Shown piece by piece: positions 44,401-56,800 of a stretch of 64,000 nucleotides of DNA. This DNA comes from Phyllostachys edulis (taxonomy: Eukaryota; Streptophyta; Magnoliopsida; Poales; Poaceae): NCBI GenBank assembly GCA_036346405.1, contig CM070548.1, positions 71,271,739 to 71,335,738 on the forward strand, in the 5' to 3' direction. Each line of letters begins with the position of its first letter. Within the stretch, counting starts at the first letter, position 1. The notes beneath the pieces are model-generated. The model was not told the origin of the DNA. It saw only the letters and a list, made by a program, of their open reading frames with translations, and searched no databases. A program made the translations under genes and the position numbers.

Positions 44401-47400
44401 TTGAAATAATGTGATACTCACGAAGCAGATGGCAATCAAAGCCACTGAGCAATCTGAGCAATGTAGATATTCCGCATGGATTCATTTTTAAAGGTGATTT
44501 CAGATTTGGGCTGACACAATTAACTTGATTCCCACCCCTATTAAGCATAATTTTTTTTGTTAAGTTCTAGCCAAAATTTATAAAACAAGTACAACACCTC
44601 ATACTACTCAGTGTTTGAACCAGATACCAGCGTAATTACCATGAGTCCATGAGGACCATGACAGCATGACGGCATGACAGATTATTGATAGCAAGAGTGA
44701 GGGGAAGGGGCATCGGGGTCGACAACTTGGCATCGGTTACCTTTGGGCGTCGAGGAGAAGGACGAGCAGGGAGCACCAGAGCAGTAGGGATGCGTCGAAG
44801 GGAAGGCACACCGGGCTTGGGGAGGAGGAGGCAACGTGTGCTCAGGGGAGGGGAGGAGGTGGGCTCGGGGAGGAGGCGCACTGGGCTCGGAGGAGGAGGG
44901 GCGCCGGGTTCAGGGAGGCGACGTCTCGTGCTCGAGGAGGAGGCGGTGGGCTCGGGGGAGGATGTGCGCCGAGCTCGAGGAGGAGGAGGCGACGGGCTTA
45001 GGGGGAAGGATATTAGAGAAACTTAATTGTTTGAGTGGGAGGGCGCGGACAAACCCTAGAGTCCGAATATGAATAGGGTTAGACATCACAGACGGTTCTA
45101 AAGTAGAACCGTCTGTGATAAATACACAGCACAGACGATTCTAATAAATAATCATATATGATAGCTGATGTATCACAGACAGTTTGTAGATGAAACTGTC
45201 TATGATAGATGATGTATCACAGATGGTTTGTCCTAAGGAACTGTCTATGATATTCTTTTGTATTGCTAAATCTCTTTATGTTTATTGGCTAGCCTCAAGA
45301 AATACTATCCATGCCCTCTGAAACAAGCAAAAACACAACAAGTACATGTATACATCCAATTCACATTTATTTCATAAACAAGCACATCAATTTCACAAAT
45401 CAATTAACTCAAATGCACATTCGGCCGCTTCGGATTCTGTTGCCGAAGCTCGTCCTTGTGTTGGTCGATATACGTGGACACGTCAGTCATATGTTGCAAG
45501 ACCGTGAAATAGGATTGAGCATACGCATCCATATCTGGAGTGATTGCTTTCCTTACGATGGTCCCGATACCCTCGAGCCTCCCCTCATGGCGAGATCGAG
45601 GCACACCTATCGGTTCGACCTGAGCCGTGTAATCGATGCAGAACTCAATGTCCTCTTCGGTTGCATAACCTTCGACGATGTTGCCCTCCGGCCGAGATCG
45701 ATTTCGTGCATAGGACTTGAGAATTTCAATAACCTCTCGAACGAGTACATGCTACGTAGGAACACAGGCCCACATATCTTTATCTCCCTCACAATGTGAA
45801 CAATGAGATGGACCATGATATCAAAAAATAACGGAGGGAAATACATCTCACGATGACATAGAGTCGTCACCTTCTCGTCCGGCAGAGCATGTAGTACTTC
45901 GGGATCGATGACCTTCTGAGCAATTATGTTAAAGAAATAACAGAGCTTCATGATTATCTCTCAGACCTTGATCAGCAAAATACTTCTAATTGCAATAGGG
46001 AACATCTGTGTCATCAGCACATGACAATCATGAGAGTTCATGCCAATTAACTTCAAATATTCCATCGAAACAAGTTTCTTCATGTTGGCGGAGTAACCGG
46101 ACGAAACTTTCACACCATGCAAGCACTGGCGTAGTTCAGTTCTCTCAGCCTTGGACAAAGTGTAACAAGAAAGGGGAGGTACGTTCGTCCTTTATTGGTC
46201 TTTGCCGGTGCTAACTCAGGTTTGATGTCCATATCAACCAAGTCAAGCCGTGTGTTGACACCATCCTTTGTTTTATCACGAATGTTAAGTAAGAGACCAA
46301 TCAAGCTGTCACATACATTCTTCTCTACGTGCATGATGTCGATGCAGTGGCGAACTTCTAGGTGCTCCCAATAAGGTAAGTCCTAAAATATTGATCTCTT
46401 CTTCCAGATGTTCTTCTCACGGGTCCTTGATTTACGTCCCTTTTCGAGCACAACATCTAAATCCTTAACTATATCATAGACCTCTTTTTCGCTTAAATGC
46501 CTTTGAGCTGAACTGTCCTCTTTCTCTCCGTTGAATTGTTTCTTCTTCAGTATGGGTGAGTCCTCTGAAGGAACATACGATGACGCATGTACACGGTTTT
46601 GCGCGAGTGCTTCATCCACACACTCTTATTATCATCTAAGCAATGAGTACATACTTTGGCCCCTTCTGTACTCTGGCCCGACAAGTTAGCAAGGGCAGGA
46701 TAATCATTTATGGTGCAGAATAACAAGGAGCACAAAGTGAAATTCTCTCGTTTGTACGCATCCCATACTTGTACCCCTTCGATCCACGATATTTTTAGAC
46801 CTTCTATCAATGGTGCTAGGTACATATCAATATCATTCCCAAGTTGCTTCGGCCCTTGGATAAGTATCGACAGCAAAATATACTTCTGCTTCATACACAA
46901 CCGAGAAAGATTATAGATACAGAGAGTCACGGGCTAAGTGCTATGTCGGTTGTCCATGTTATCGAAAGGATTCATTCCATCTGTACTCAATCCAAACCTT
47001 ATATTCCTCGGTTCCGTACCAAAGTCTGCAAACCTCCTATCAATGTTTCTCCACTCGGTGGAATCAACAGGGTGTTTTAGCTTTCCATCCTTCTTACGCT
47101 CCTCTGAGTGCCAACGTAGCAGTTTTGCCTCATTTGAGTTCGCAAAAAACTGCTTCAAACAAGGAATTATAGGAAAATACCACATCACCTTAGCATGAGT
47201 ACCTTTCTTCACCTCGATTCTCTTGCCGTTATCTGATTGATTCTTACACTTGTATCGGGATACGTTGCACACCGGACATACATGCATGTTTGCGTACTCT
47301 TTACGGTAGAGGATACAGTCGTTCAGACATGTATTTATTCTTTCTACTTTTATTCCCAATGGACAAAGAACCTTCTTGGGTTTGTAGGTGGTTTTGGGCA

Positions 47401-50400
47401 ACTCATTTTCATCCAGAAGCATGTCCACTAAGAGACCAAACAGCGTCGTGAAACTCTTGTCAGACCAACCGTTGCTTGCCTTCAATTTCAGCAGTTCAAG
47501 CACGGATGATAACCTTCTGTATTTTGGCTTGCAACCTAGGAACAAAGGTTTCTCAGAGTCCTCCATCAAGCCCTCGAATTTACCAAACTCTCTCTCAGTA
47601 TAGTTTTCTTCTGCATCGCGAAGCATCTGATCCAGATTGTCATCGTGCAACCTATTCGAATCGACATCATCCGGCGGCATATCGTTGATTTTGTCGGCGA
47701 TGTCGTTATTACTACCTTCCGATATAATCTGTTCTTCACCGTGACTAGTCCAACGTATATACCCCTTTTTGAAACCCCTTCGAATCAAGTGTGTTCGATC
47801 TGCGCTCAGTTATTAAGCATCTTTAGATTCTTGCAGTCAATGCATGGATAGTACATATATTCCACCCCTTTATTCAACATATCCTCCTCGGTACCTCTTG
47901 TAAAAGCATGCACACCATTAATGTACTCTTCGCTCATATGGTTCTCAGCGTACATCCAGCTTCAGTCCTACTATGCTACGCATATAACAATTTAGTGTTA
48001 AATATTGAATTAATTAATTAGTATACTATATATGATCTAAAGTAGCTATATGTAGCAAGAATTAATTAAATTGAATTAAGTATTAATAGACTATGAATTG
48101 GCTAAACCCTAAACCATGCCAGATGTAAATAATTTTCTCTCTACATCAAGCTAGATCTAAACCATCTTCAATTCTCCCTTTACCAAGCTAGATCTAGAAT
48201 ATAATTCAATTAGGAACAAATTACTAACCATAGATAGCCAAGAACAAATGGATCTACAATCACTCTTCCCAAATCCGCGGTCTCCTTTCACCAAATGGCC
48301 TCAAAACCCCACCTCCTCAAAGCAGAAGCCTGTGAGAAGTGAGAACAGATCTGTAATTTAAGACAGATATGTGAGCGTCGACTGCGCAATAAGTGAAATT
48401 ATCACAGACAGTTTTTAATACAAATAATCTGTGATGAGTTAATTATCACAAACGGGAAGTATCACAGACGGTTTTAAGAAAAAAAACCGTTTGTGATATT
48501 TAGTAATATCACAGACGGTTCCTATTTAGAACCGCCTATGATACTTCACAGACGGTTTTCAACATGAACCGTCTGTGATATTACCTCTTCACAGACAGTT
48601 TTTAGCGCAACCAGTAACATAGACGGTCTCTAAACCGAAACCGTCTGTGGTTGTATTTAATACTGACAGTTTTGGTCAACCACCTGTGATGAGGCATCCA
48701 GTATTAGCTTTTTTGTAGTAATGAAAGTATCCGGGGAGGGAGAGATGAAAGGATGAGAAGAAAGAGGGTCCAAGGTAGATGAAGGCTCTTACAATGTGTG
48801 GGCCCTATTGGCAGCGGTAGAGAAGATGAGAGAATGACATGTTCACAGGGGTAAAATGATCTTTGCACACTCTTAACTATAGCAATTGGCGGAGTGAATG
48901 ACCATGATGGCATATTGTGAAAGAAAATTCAAAACCCGGTGGCATAAAATGATTTGGCAACCTATGAATTATGGAGAAAAAATATACAAGTTTTTTTTAT
49001 CTTGTCTTGTACATATATTAGACATTTGGATATTTTTTAGCCGCGGTTGTTCCTCTTGACCGCGTTGTTCTTTATAAACAATGTTAAACTGATTGGTGGT
49101 TGTTGTTGCTCTTTCTTCTTCTATTAATGAATGACATGGAAGCTTTTTGCGTGTTCTCGAAGAGAAAAAAACTGGTTAGGGGATGCAAAGCTAAAGGTTA
49201 ATTGAGGTCTCCGCGACAGCAAAGCGTGTGGTCTGATATTTTGAATACTACACATTTATTATTTTACATGTACTTTTGTATTCGTGTGTCTCTAGTTTGT
49301 CCTGTTTTCTAGTCCTACTCGCAATTATTATTATTATTTTGTTTTGCCACTTACACCCTTAGTTGATGTGTTGTTCATGGTAACTTCCTCAATTTTGATT
49401 CAATCTTTTCAGTTGCAAAGTCATTATATATGTATAGTCTACCCTTCATTAGAACACTTGATATGGTAATAATAAATTTGAATACCTAGCCGAGGAGCAA
49501 GAGTTGTGGCTCTTTTGTTAATGGTTTCTTTCTAGTGTAGGATAAGAAAACCATCGGTATGTTGAATTTGTTAGGAGTTGACGAGGATAATCCTCAATTA
49601 ATGAAACTATTTATCTGTAATATTTGTTATAGATAATAGTATTCTAATAGCCCTATAATATATCCCTGGTTGAATGTTCCTACCACAACCAGACCAAGCT
49701 ACGACTAGTTCAGGTTACGACCACCCCTTGGTCACAAGACCTATTACGACCAGGTCAAAACACGACCATCTTTTAGTCGATAAGTCTTATAGACGGACAT
49801 GTGGGCTCTCTCTCATTGACTAGATACCCTATACACCACGCTAGATTATGCGTGGTAGTTAATACAATACATGCACTTATGTGTCTTTGACATAACTGCA
49901 CTCGCCTCTCTCTGTCTCCGGCATTAATTGTTTGGCGAACGTGCAAGGAGAACATCTCACTGACAGCAACCATCATTAATGTGCGGATTCCAGCAACTGT
50001 CAAGACGTCTTCTGACACACAGCAACTGCCACCCCTTCAACACGTTATAAGGGGTGGAGCTGGCAAATAGAAGGATAAGAGACGAACACATAGACAGAAG
50101 TCATTGACGACATTCTTAGTTTTCGGTGGCTTGTTGTGCTTTTGTAACCTCATTCAATACAGGAACACAAGAGTAGGGTTGTTATTCTCTCTGGAGAAAG
50201 CCTGAACCTGTCTAAAAAAACTCATGTCTCTTCTTGCGTGACCTCGAGGGCCGTACCCTCCACATTTACTCATAAATATCGATAGTAATCCATGGATAGG
50301 AGTCATGCATATAATTAGTTAAAATCACCAACCTACGTTTAGGCTTCACTAGGCCTATGACGTGGATTTTATGTAGACCACAATTTTTCTATTTATTAAA

Positions 50401-50666
50401 ATCACACTAGCTAGATCTTTGACTCTAATAATGTGTTGAGTTTCATGCACCAATTACAAACAGAAAAACATGGCCAGATGGGCCGTGCCTCCTGGGCTGG
50501 GCCGAAGCATTGGGTTGTTGGACCGCCCTGCACTCCACACTATAGCTAGGCTGGTGGCATGGCTGACAATGATCTTTGTGCTTAGGTCGCCACCTGACTT
50601 ATCGAGTCACCGAATACACGAATAGTGTCGAGTCCGGCCTAACACGACCCGTTAGACCCGTTCATT

Positions 50667-50703
<37 letters not shown>

Positions 50704-50824
50704 TTTTATTTTCATTTCTTAATATTTATATGATTTTACTTTCATTTTTAATACTTATATGGTTTTATTTTGTAGTTTTAAATTTTATATAGTTCATTTT
50801 ATAAGTATATATAAATTTATTTTA

Positions 50825-50862
<38 letters not shown>

Positions 50863-53800
50863 TAGGATTTTCTTACATTTTTTTTAAAATTTCATGTCAT
50901 ATGGGCTAAATGAGTCGGCATCAGCCTGACGAGCTAACCGTGCCCAGGCCGGCTCGACACGGCCTGTGTGCTCTGCGTGCTATGCCTGGGCCGACACACT
51001 ACCCGATTACTTAGCCAGGCTGAGTCGACCATTTGGACTCCACTACAAACATATCACCCAAAAGTTTAAGCTATTAAGAAAAAGTGAATATTGTACTCAT
51101 ACTTCAACAATTCCATACAAATGTTACGCAACTATACTTAATAGTATATTGGGAAAAATTTTGTAAAGCGGGTACTAGAATAATTTCTCTTCAATAGTAA
51201 TTACCACAATGTATATATACTTAAATTTTCCTTGCAAAAAATGTTTGCTTAAATTTAGACATGATAAAACATCACCTTTTATCTCATTATTCTTCAAAGG
51301 ACAATGTCCATATGACCCCCAAAATTTTGCTCAAAAATTCGTCCAGCACCCTGTTATAAAACCAAGTATTTGATCCCCTGAACTTTCTAATCTAGTTCAC
51401 TTAACCCCCTAACTCGGTTTCGCAAGGTGTTTTTGCTCACATGGCGGTGGTTTTGCTCACATGGCAGTGGTTTTGCTCACGTGGCATGATGAGTGGCCAC
51501 ATCCCGCGCTGCTACTGCATCATCAACACACACATACAAACACAACGAGGAAGAGGGAGAGAGAGTGAGTGAGAATGCAGGGGCACAAAACAAAGGAGCA
51601 CATGAGCGCATCTTGTGGCGAGTTGGAAGAGAGGGTGGAGAGAGAGAGAGAGAGAGAGAGAGAGCAGGGGAACAAAACAGAGGAGGAGGTGAGCGCATGC
51701 GCGTTGTGGCTCTGGCGAGCTGGCTAGAGGTGGAGAGGCAACGGAGCGGGGATGCCAACCCAGGAAATGCTTGGAAGGAGTGGGTGCTACAGGTGGGGAC
51801 GACGCGCCTCGAGACGCATAGAGGTGAGCTGGTTGCGGCACACAGCAGCCGACGATGGCGAAGAAGGCAGCAACAGCGCTGAGGAAGGGGGGCACAAGCA
51901 TCTAGGGAGAGAGGGGAGCTCACCGGATGGAACATTTCGGGCAGGGAAGCTCCGAGGCATCTTGGTGGCGTTTGACCGACGATGCAGAAGAAGGGCGATG
52001 TGGCGACGACGACCTAGGAAAGAGGAGCCCAAATCAATGTTTGAGGTGAAAGAGGAATGCTAGGTGGTGCTTGAGGAGGAAGGGATCACCTTGGAGATCA
52101 CTATAGGAGGAATGACATCGATGGTGGTCGTTTCGGCCGAATTTAGGGGAGATGACGGTGACACTATGCTCACAAAACATGAAACAAAGAGGTTAATTAG
52201 GGTTAATATTAAACTGACATGCGGATCCCACTGGTCATTTCGCTAGCATGTCATCCCATTTGGCCAAACCGCCCACTGATGGTGCCATGTAGGCGAAACC
52301 ACCTTACAAAAGCAGCTTAGGCTGCTCCCAGTGCTCCACCCTGGCTGGTATCTTAAGCCTACCATGTAGGCAAAATGATGATGTGGCACTATAGTTAATG
52401 AAGAGAGAGAGTACTCTAGTACCTAATCTGGATACCGGTTCGGTCTCGAAATCCAACGTATAAAATTTATTGTGATCGATCCCGTGTATTTACGTTTGTG
52501 TGTGTCAACAAACATGTATTGCTTTAGTACATACCACAAATAGGTCACAATGCTCAAATACTAGTAAAGATCATGCATGTAATTAAATGAAACAGCCTAA
52601 GATACTACATCATAAGAAACCATACATTGGGAAGATAGTATTATAACACTCCTTATGTACTAAAGAAACTGTACTAAGATACTGCCCATTAAAAACAGCC
52701 TTAGAGGTAAGTGGATGAGATAAATACCTGATTTTAAAGTTCGTAGTGCGACACGGACTTTCAATAAAGTTTGGGGTGGGTGGGTGGGTGGGGGGGGGAG
52801 GTCAATGACTTTTCCCTTCTTTAAATGCTACTATCAGATTTTTACTGTTTGTTGTAAGCGAAGCAGATTTTTTTTTCAAGGAAGATTTTTTTTAAAAGCC
52901 ATTTTACAAACTTTTCTGAAGCAGGCATAATCCATCGTATCCAGTTATCCATGTTGTACAAACTTTTAAGACTACATGTATGTTCTATGTGTGCATATAA
53001 GAACAGATAGCAATTGCTCTCAGGGAAAAAAAAAGGACACAAATTGTTAATTTGCCCACACCAACGCGTAAAGGAAAATGGCTCAACAAGGCACGAAGAG
53101 CCTCAATGGCTACCAAGACGGCTACCAAGACTTTTGAAGAGTCAATCTTTTCGCCTGTATACTCTGTTTTTTAGAGGCAGGTTGTACAGTATAGATTCTT
53201 CTCTAGATAGGCCAATTGTGAGGTAGGAGTACTACTATATTAATGGGTCTTAGCGCCTCAAACCCTAGCCAAGATGAGATTAATTAATGCCACTTGCCCT
53301 AATCCAAGGCGGGACCACATGGCACGTCCACTTGGCTCGGTGGGCCCAATGCTGTCTTCTGTCCAGGTTCAGCTGGCGGCTCCACGAAGACGTCACGGTC
53401 GTTTCGCTCGAAATAGTAACCTATGCTACCGGCTGCTCTCTTCACGTGCGTCCACGCCTCATGCACGTGCCCTTTCCTTCTCGTTGGCCGAAGACTTCGT
53501 TATACTGTATTAGTTCAATGTCGTGTTTAGCTCAGGATTAAAAAATTATAGTTTTGTCAACTGTTGTCGTGCTCAGCGACACGATCTGAACTGTTGGTAT
53601 CCCACTAGTCGATCCAATATTCGAAGAGGGTAGAGAGAACAGACGACCACCAACTTTAAATTTTAAGTAGTAGAGATATTCTTTTATGTGTGTCTAATTT
53701 GCAGAGAATAGGATCCATTCATTCAATAGCACAACATGTCAAGTGGAGAATTAATTGTCATTAGCAGATGGATCGAGTTAGTTGCATAAGGAAAGTGACA

Positions 53801-56800
53801 CTACTACAAAAAGGCTAATACTACGCGCCTCATCACAGGCGGTTTACCAAAACCGTCTGTATTAAATACAATCACATATGGTTTTGGTTTACCGACCGTC
53901 TATGTTACTGGTTGCGCTAAAGACCATCTGTGAAAAGGTAATATCACAGACGGTTCATGTTTAAAACTGTCTGTGAAGTATCACAGATAGACCATCTGTG
54001 ATAATTGTAGACTTTACAGACGGTTTTTAACTATAACCGTCTGTGATAATATCACTTCAGCTCCCCGATGAGTTTCTTCACCGCTGATACGTCTCTTCAC
54101 TCGCATCAATGCCGCTTCGGCTCCCCGATGCGTCTCTTCGTCAACGATAGTATGCCTGCACGGTGTACCAAAGAAGATCGTGTCGGATCGAGGATCCCAG
54201 TTCACCTCAAGATTATGGCAAAAGCTGCATAGTGTCTTGGGCACTAATTTAAATTTCAATACAGCATATCATCCGCAAACATATGGACAAACAGAAAGAG
54301 TAAATCAAATCTTAGAGGATATGTTGAGAGCCTGCGCCCTAGTAAACCAAACCTCTTGGGATCAAAGTTTGCACTATGCAGAGTTTTCTTATAACAACAG
54401 TTATCAATCAAGTCTGCAAATATCCCTGTCTGAAGCTCTTTACGAAACAAAATGCCGAACACCTTTATATTGGACCAAAACAGGAGAAGGACAAGTGCTT
54501 GTACCAGATATCCTGAAGGAGGCCGAAGATCAAGTTCGATCAATTAGAGAAAAGCTGAGAACCGCACAAACCAGGCAGAAAAGTTACGCTGATAACCGTC
54601 GCCGAGATTTAGCATTCGCACCTGAAGATCACGTATACCTCAAGGTTTCACCTCTCAAGGGAATATGTCGTTTCAGAGTAAGCGAGAAGCTTGCACCAAG
54701 ATATATTGGACCCTTTGTAGTTCTTCTCAAAAGAGGAGAAGTTGCCTACAAATTAGAGCTCCCACCTCAGTTATTAGGTATGCATGATGTCTTCCACGTG
54801 TCGCAATTGAAGAAATGTATGCGTGTGCCAGAGGAGCAAATGGCGTTGGAAGTAGTTGATTTGTAGGATGATCTCACCTATAAGGAGCAACCCATCAAGA
54901 TTTTGGAAGGAGCAGAGCAAGTGACGAGGACCAAGATCATCTGTTTCTACAAAGTCCAGTGGAGCAATCACACTGAAGAAGAAGCCACCTAGGAGCGTGA
55001 AGAGGACCTAAAGACCGAGTTCCCGAACCTATTCTCTAGTCAGCCCGATTCTCGGGTTCGAGATTCCCTTTAAGGGGGGGGGTAGGTTTATAACATCCCA
55101 AAGTTTCAATCTTGATTAAAAATAAAACTTAAATATTTTCCTTGAATTTATGGATTTTAAAAGATTTTTCCTATGTATTTTAAAGGAGAAATAATTTATT
55201 TGCAAATATAAATATCAATGTTAAGTTGCAAATATTTTATTTAAGCCCAAAATACCTCAGAGAATTTATTTGAATTTTTCTAGAATTTTTCGACTCAATT
55301 TGCTATTTTCTAAAACCCTAAATGAATTAATCATATTTCTTAAATTTTCTAAATCGTCAAAAATTCGAAATTCCGAATTGGGCCAAATTTGGCCAGCCCG
55401 ACTCCATTTCCACCGCGTGGCCCAGCTCTGCCGACTCGACTCGCCCACCAACCCAGCTCGCCCGGCCCCTTTTCTTTTTCCTCCCTCTCCCACCGACCAC
55501 CGAGTCCCACCGCAGTGAAACACCTCCACACAGCAAGCCTCCACGCCATGCATGCTTGCCACGGAGCTTGTCTTGGCGCCCATGTCACGGCCAACTGCAC
55601 CTCCGCCGCCTGCCTACATAAGTCCATCACCAAGCCCCTTCGCCCCCTCCTGGCCATCCTTCTTCTTCCCCCTTCACCCCATTCCATTTTCTTCCAGACG
55701 AGCACCCAAAGTCATGTCAGAAGTCAAAGCCGGCCGGCCACTCCGCTCCGCTCGCCGCCTCCCGCATTCCAATGAGCTCACACCTCAGAGCAAGGCCACG
55801 GCATGTCCCAGGATTCCTAGAATACTTTCCCCAAATCAATTTGGGCATTGCGCCACCGAAACACCACACCAGCCCTTCTTCCCCGATTTCGGCCAAATCT
55901 CGCCGCCCCTGTCGCCCCTCCTCGCCTGGTGCGCCTCCACCCAATTCCTCCCCACTAGAGTCCCTCCACACCTCCCTCTACCTTCCCCTATCACCCACTT
56001 TGGCACCCGTCCACCGAAACGCCAACGCCACAGCAAGCCGCCCGCGCCAGCTCGAGCTCACGCCGCTGGCTCATCTCCAACCCCCTCCGCCTTCGCCTGT
56101 CATTGGGATAGGTTCCCCCCACCTGGGCGATGCTCGTGCTCACCCTAGTCCTCCTCCTCTTCCACTCCGGCACCGGTGCTCCCTTCCTCCTCCACGGCCG
56201 GCCCAATGCGAGCCACTTCAGCAGTATGAGCTGGCCTGCCTCGCAATGGCCCGAGGTCTGGCGAAAAACTGTGAAAAAAAACCAAACGTGAAAACTCAGT
56301 GTAATTTGACAATTCAATGAAATCAGGTCTTTGGCCGGCCGAGGCGTCGGGTCACTGCTCCGCCCTACTTCCAGGCCGCCACCATCCCGCTCCGGCTGCT
56401 TCTCCACCATCCACGGGACCGCCTTGGCACCACGGTCCCATTTTGGCTACCTCCGGTCGCCGCCATGCCCTCGTTCGCCGGCGCCACACCATGGTCGAGC
56501 CACCCCCGGCTGACCTCCTCTCCTGCCATCTCTTTGTGTGCATTTCTCTCTGTGTGTGTTTCTTGTGTGTGCACACTGAAGCCAACAGTGCCCCCCCTCT
56601 CATCTCTCTCACTCATTCGGTGCTGAGATGAGGTACTGGAGTGATTGGTTTAGTCAGTAGATAGTTTGTTTAGTGACTAGCAAGAGCATGATCAAAATAG
56701 TTAGCTATTTATATTAGGTTAATTATCTGCTTAGCTAGTGTTTGTACTTAGCATGTTGTGCTCAAACTTTGTAGCTTAAGGTTTACATCAAGTCGATTAG

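Larger units (their letters stand above)
42948..48723 (-). mobile_element. CACTA element X3 with transposase remnant
   Basis: The left end GACTACTGCAGAAAAGG and right end TTTTTTGTAGTAATG are degenerate CACTA termini. CACAGACGGTT palindrome arrays lie at 42967-43200 and 48400-48690, with an extra one at 45082-45260. A TNP2-type transposase pseudogene is on the minus strand. Subterminal motifs match X1, X2 and the 16.4-kb fragment, so X3 is probably a decayed source-type member of the family. The trinucleotides outside the ends (GGA, AAA) agree at only one position. Confidence 0.72.

Noticed and set aside
51493..51935. Overlapping 129- to 152-codon frames on both strands
   Set aside because: Arise from a (GA)n microsatellite and GC-rich repeat sequence; no family similarity.
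55552..56148. 198-codon Pro-rich frame
   Set aside because: Inside the gypsy 3' LTR; low complexity and competing long frames on both strands.
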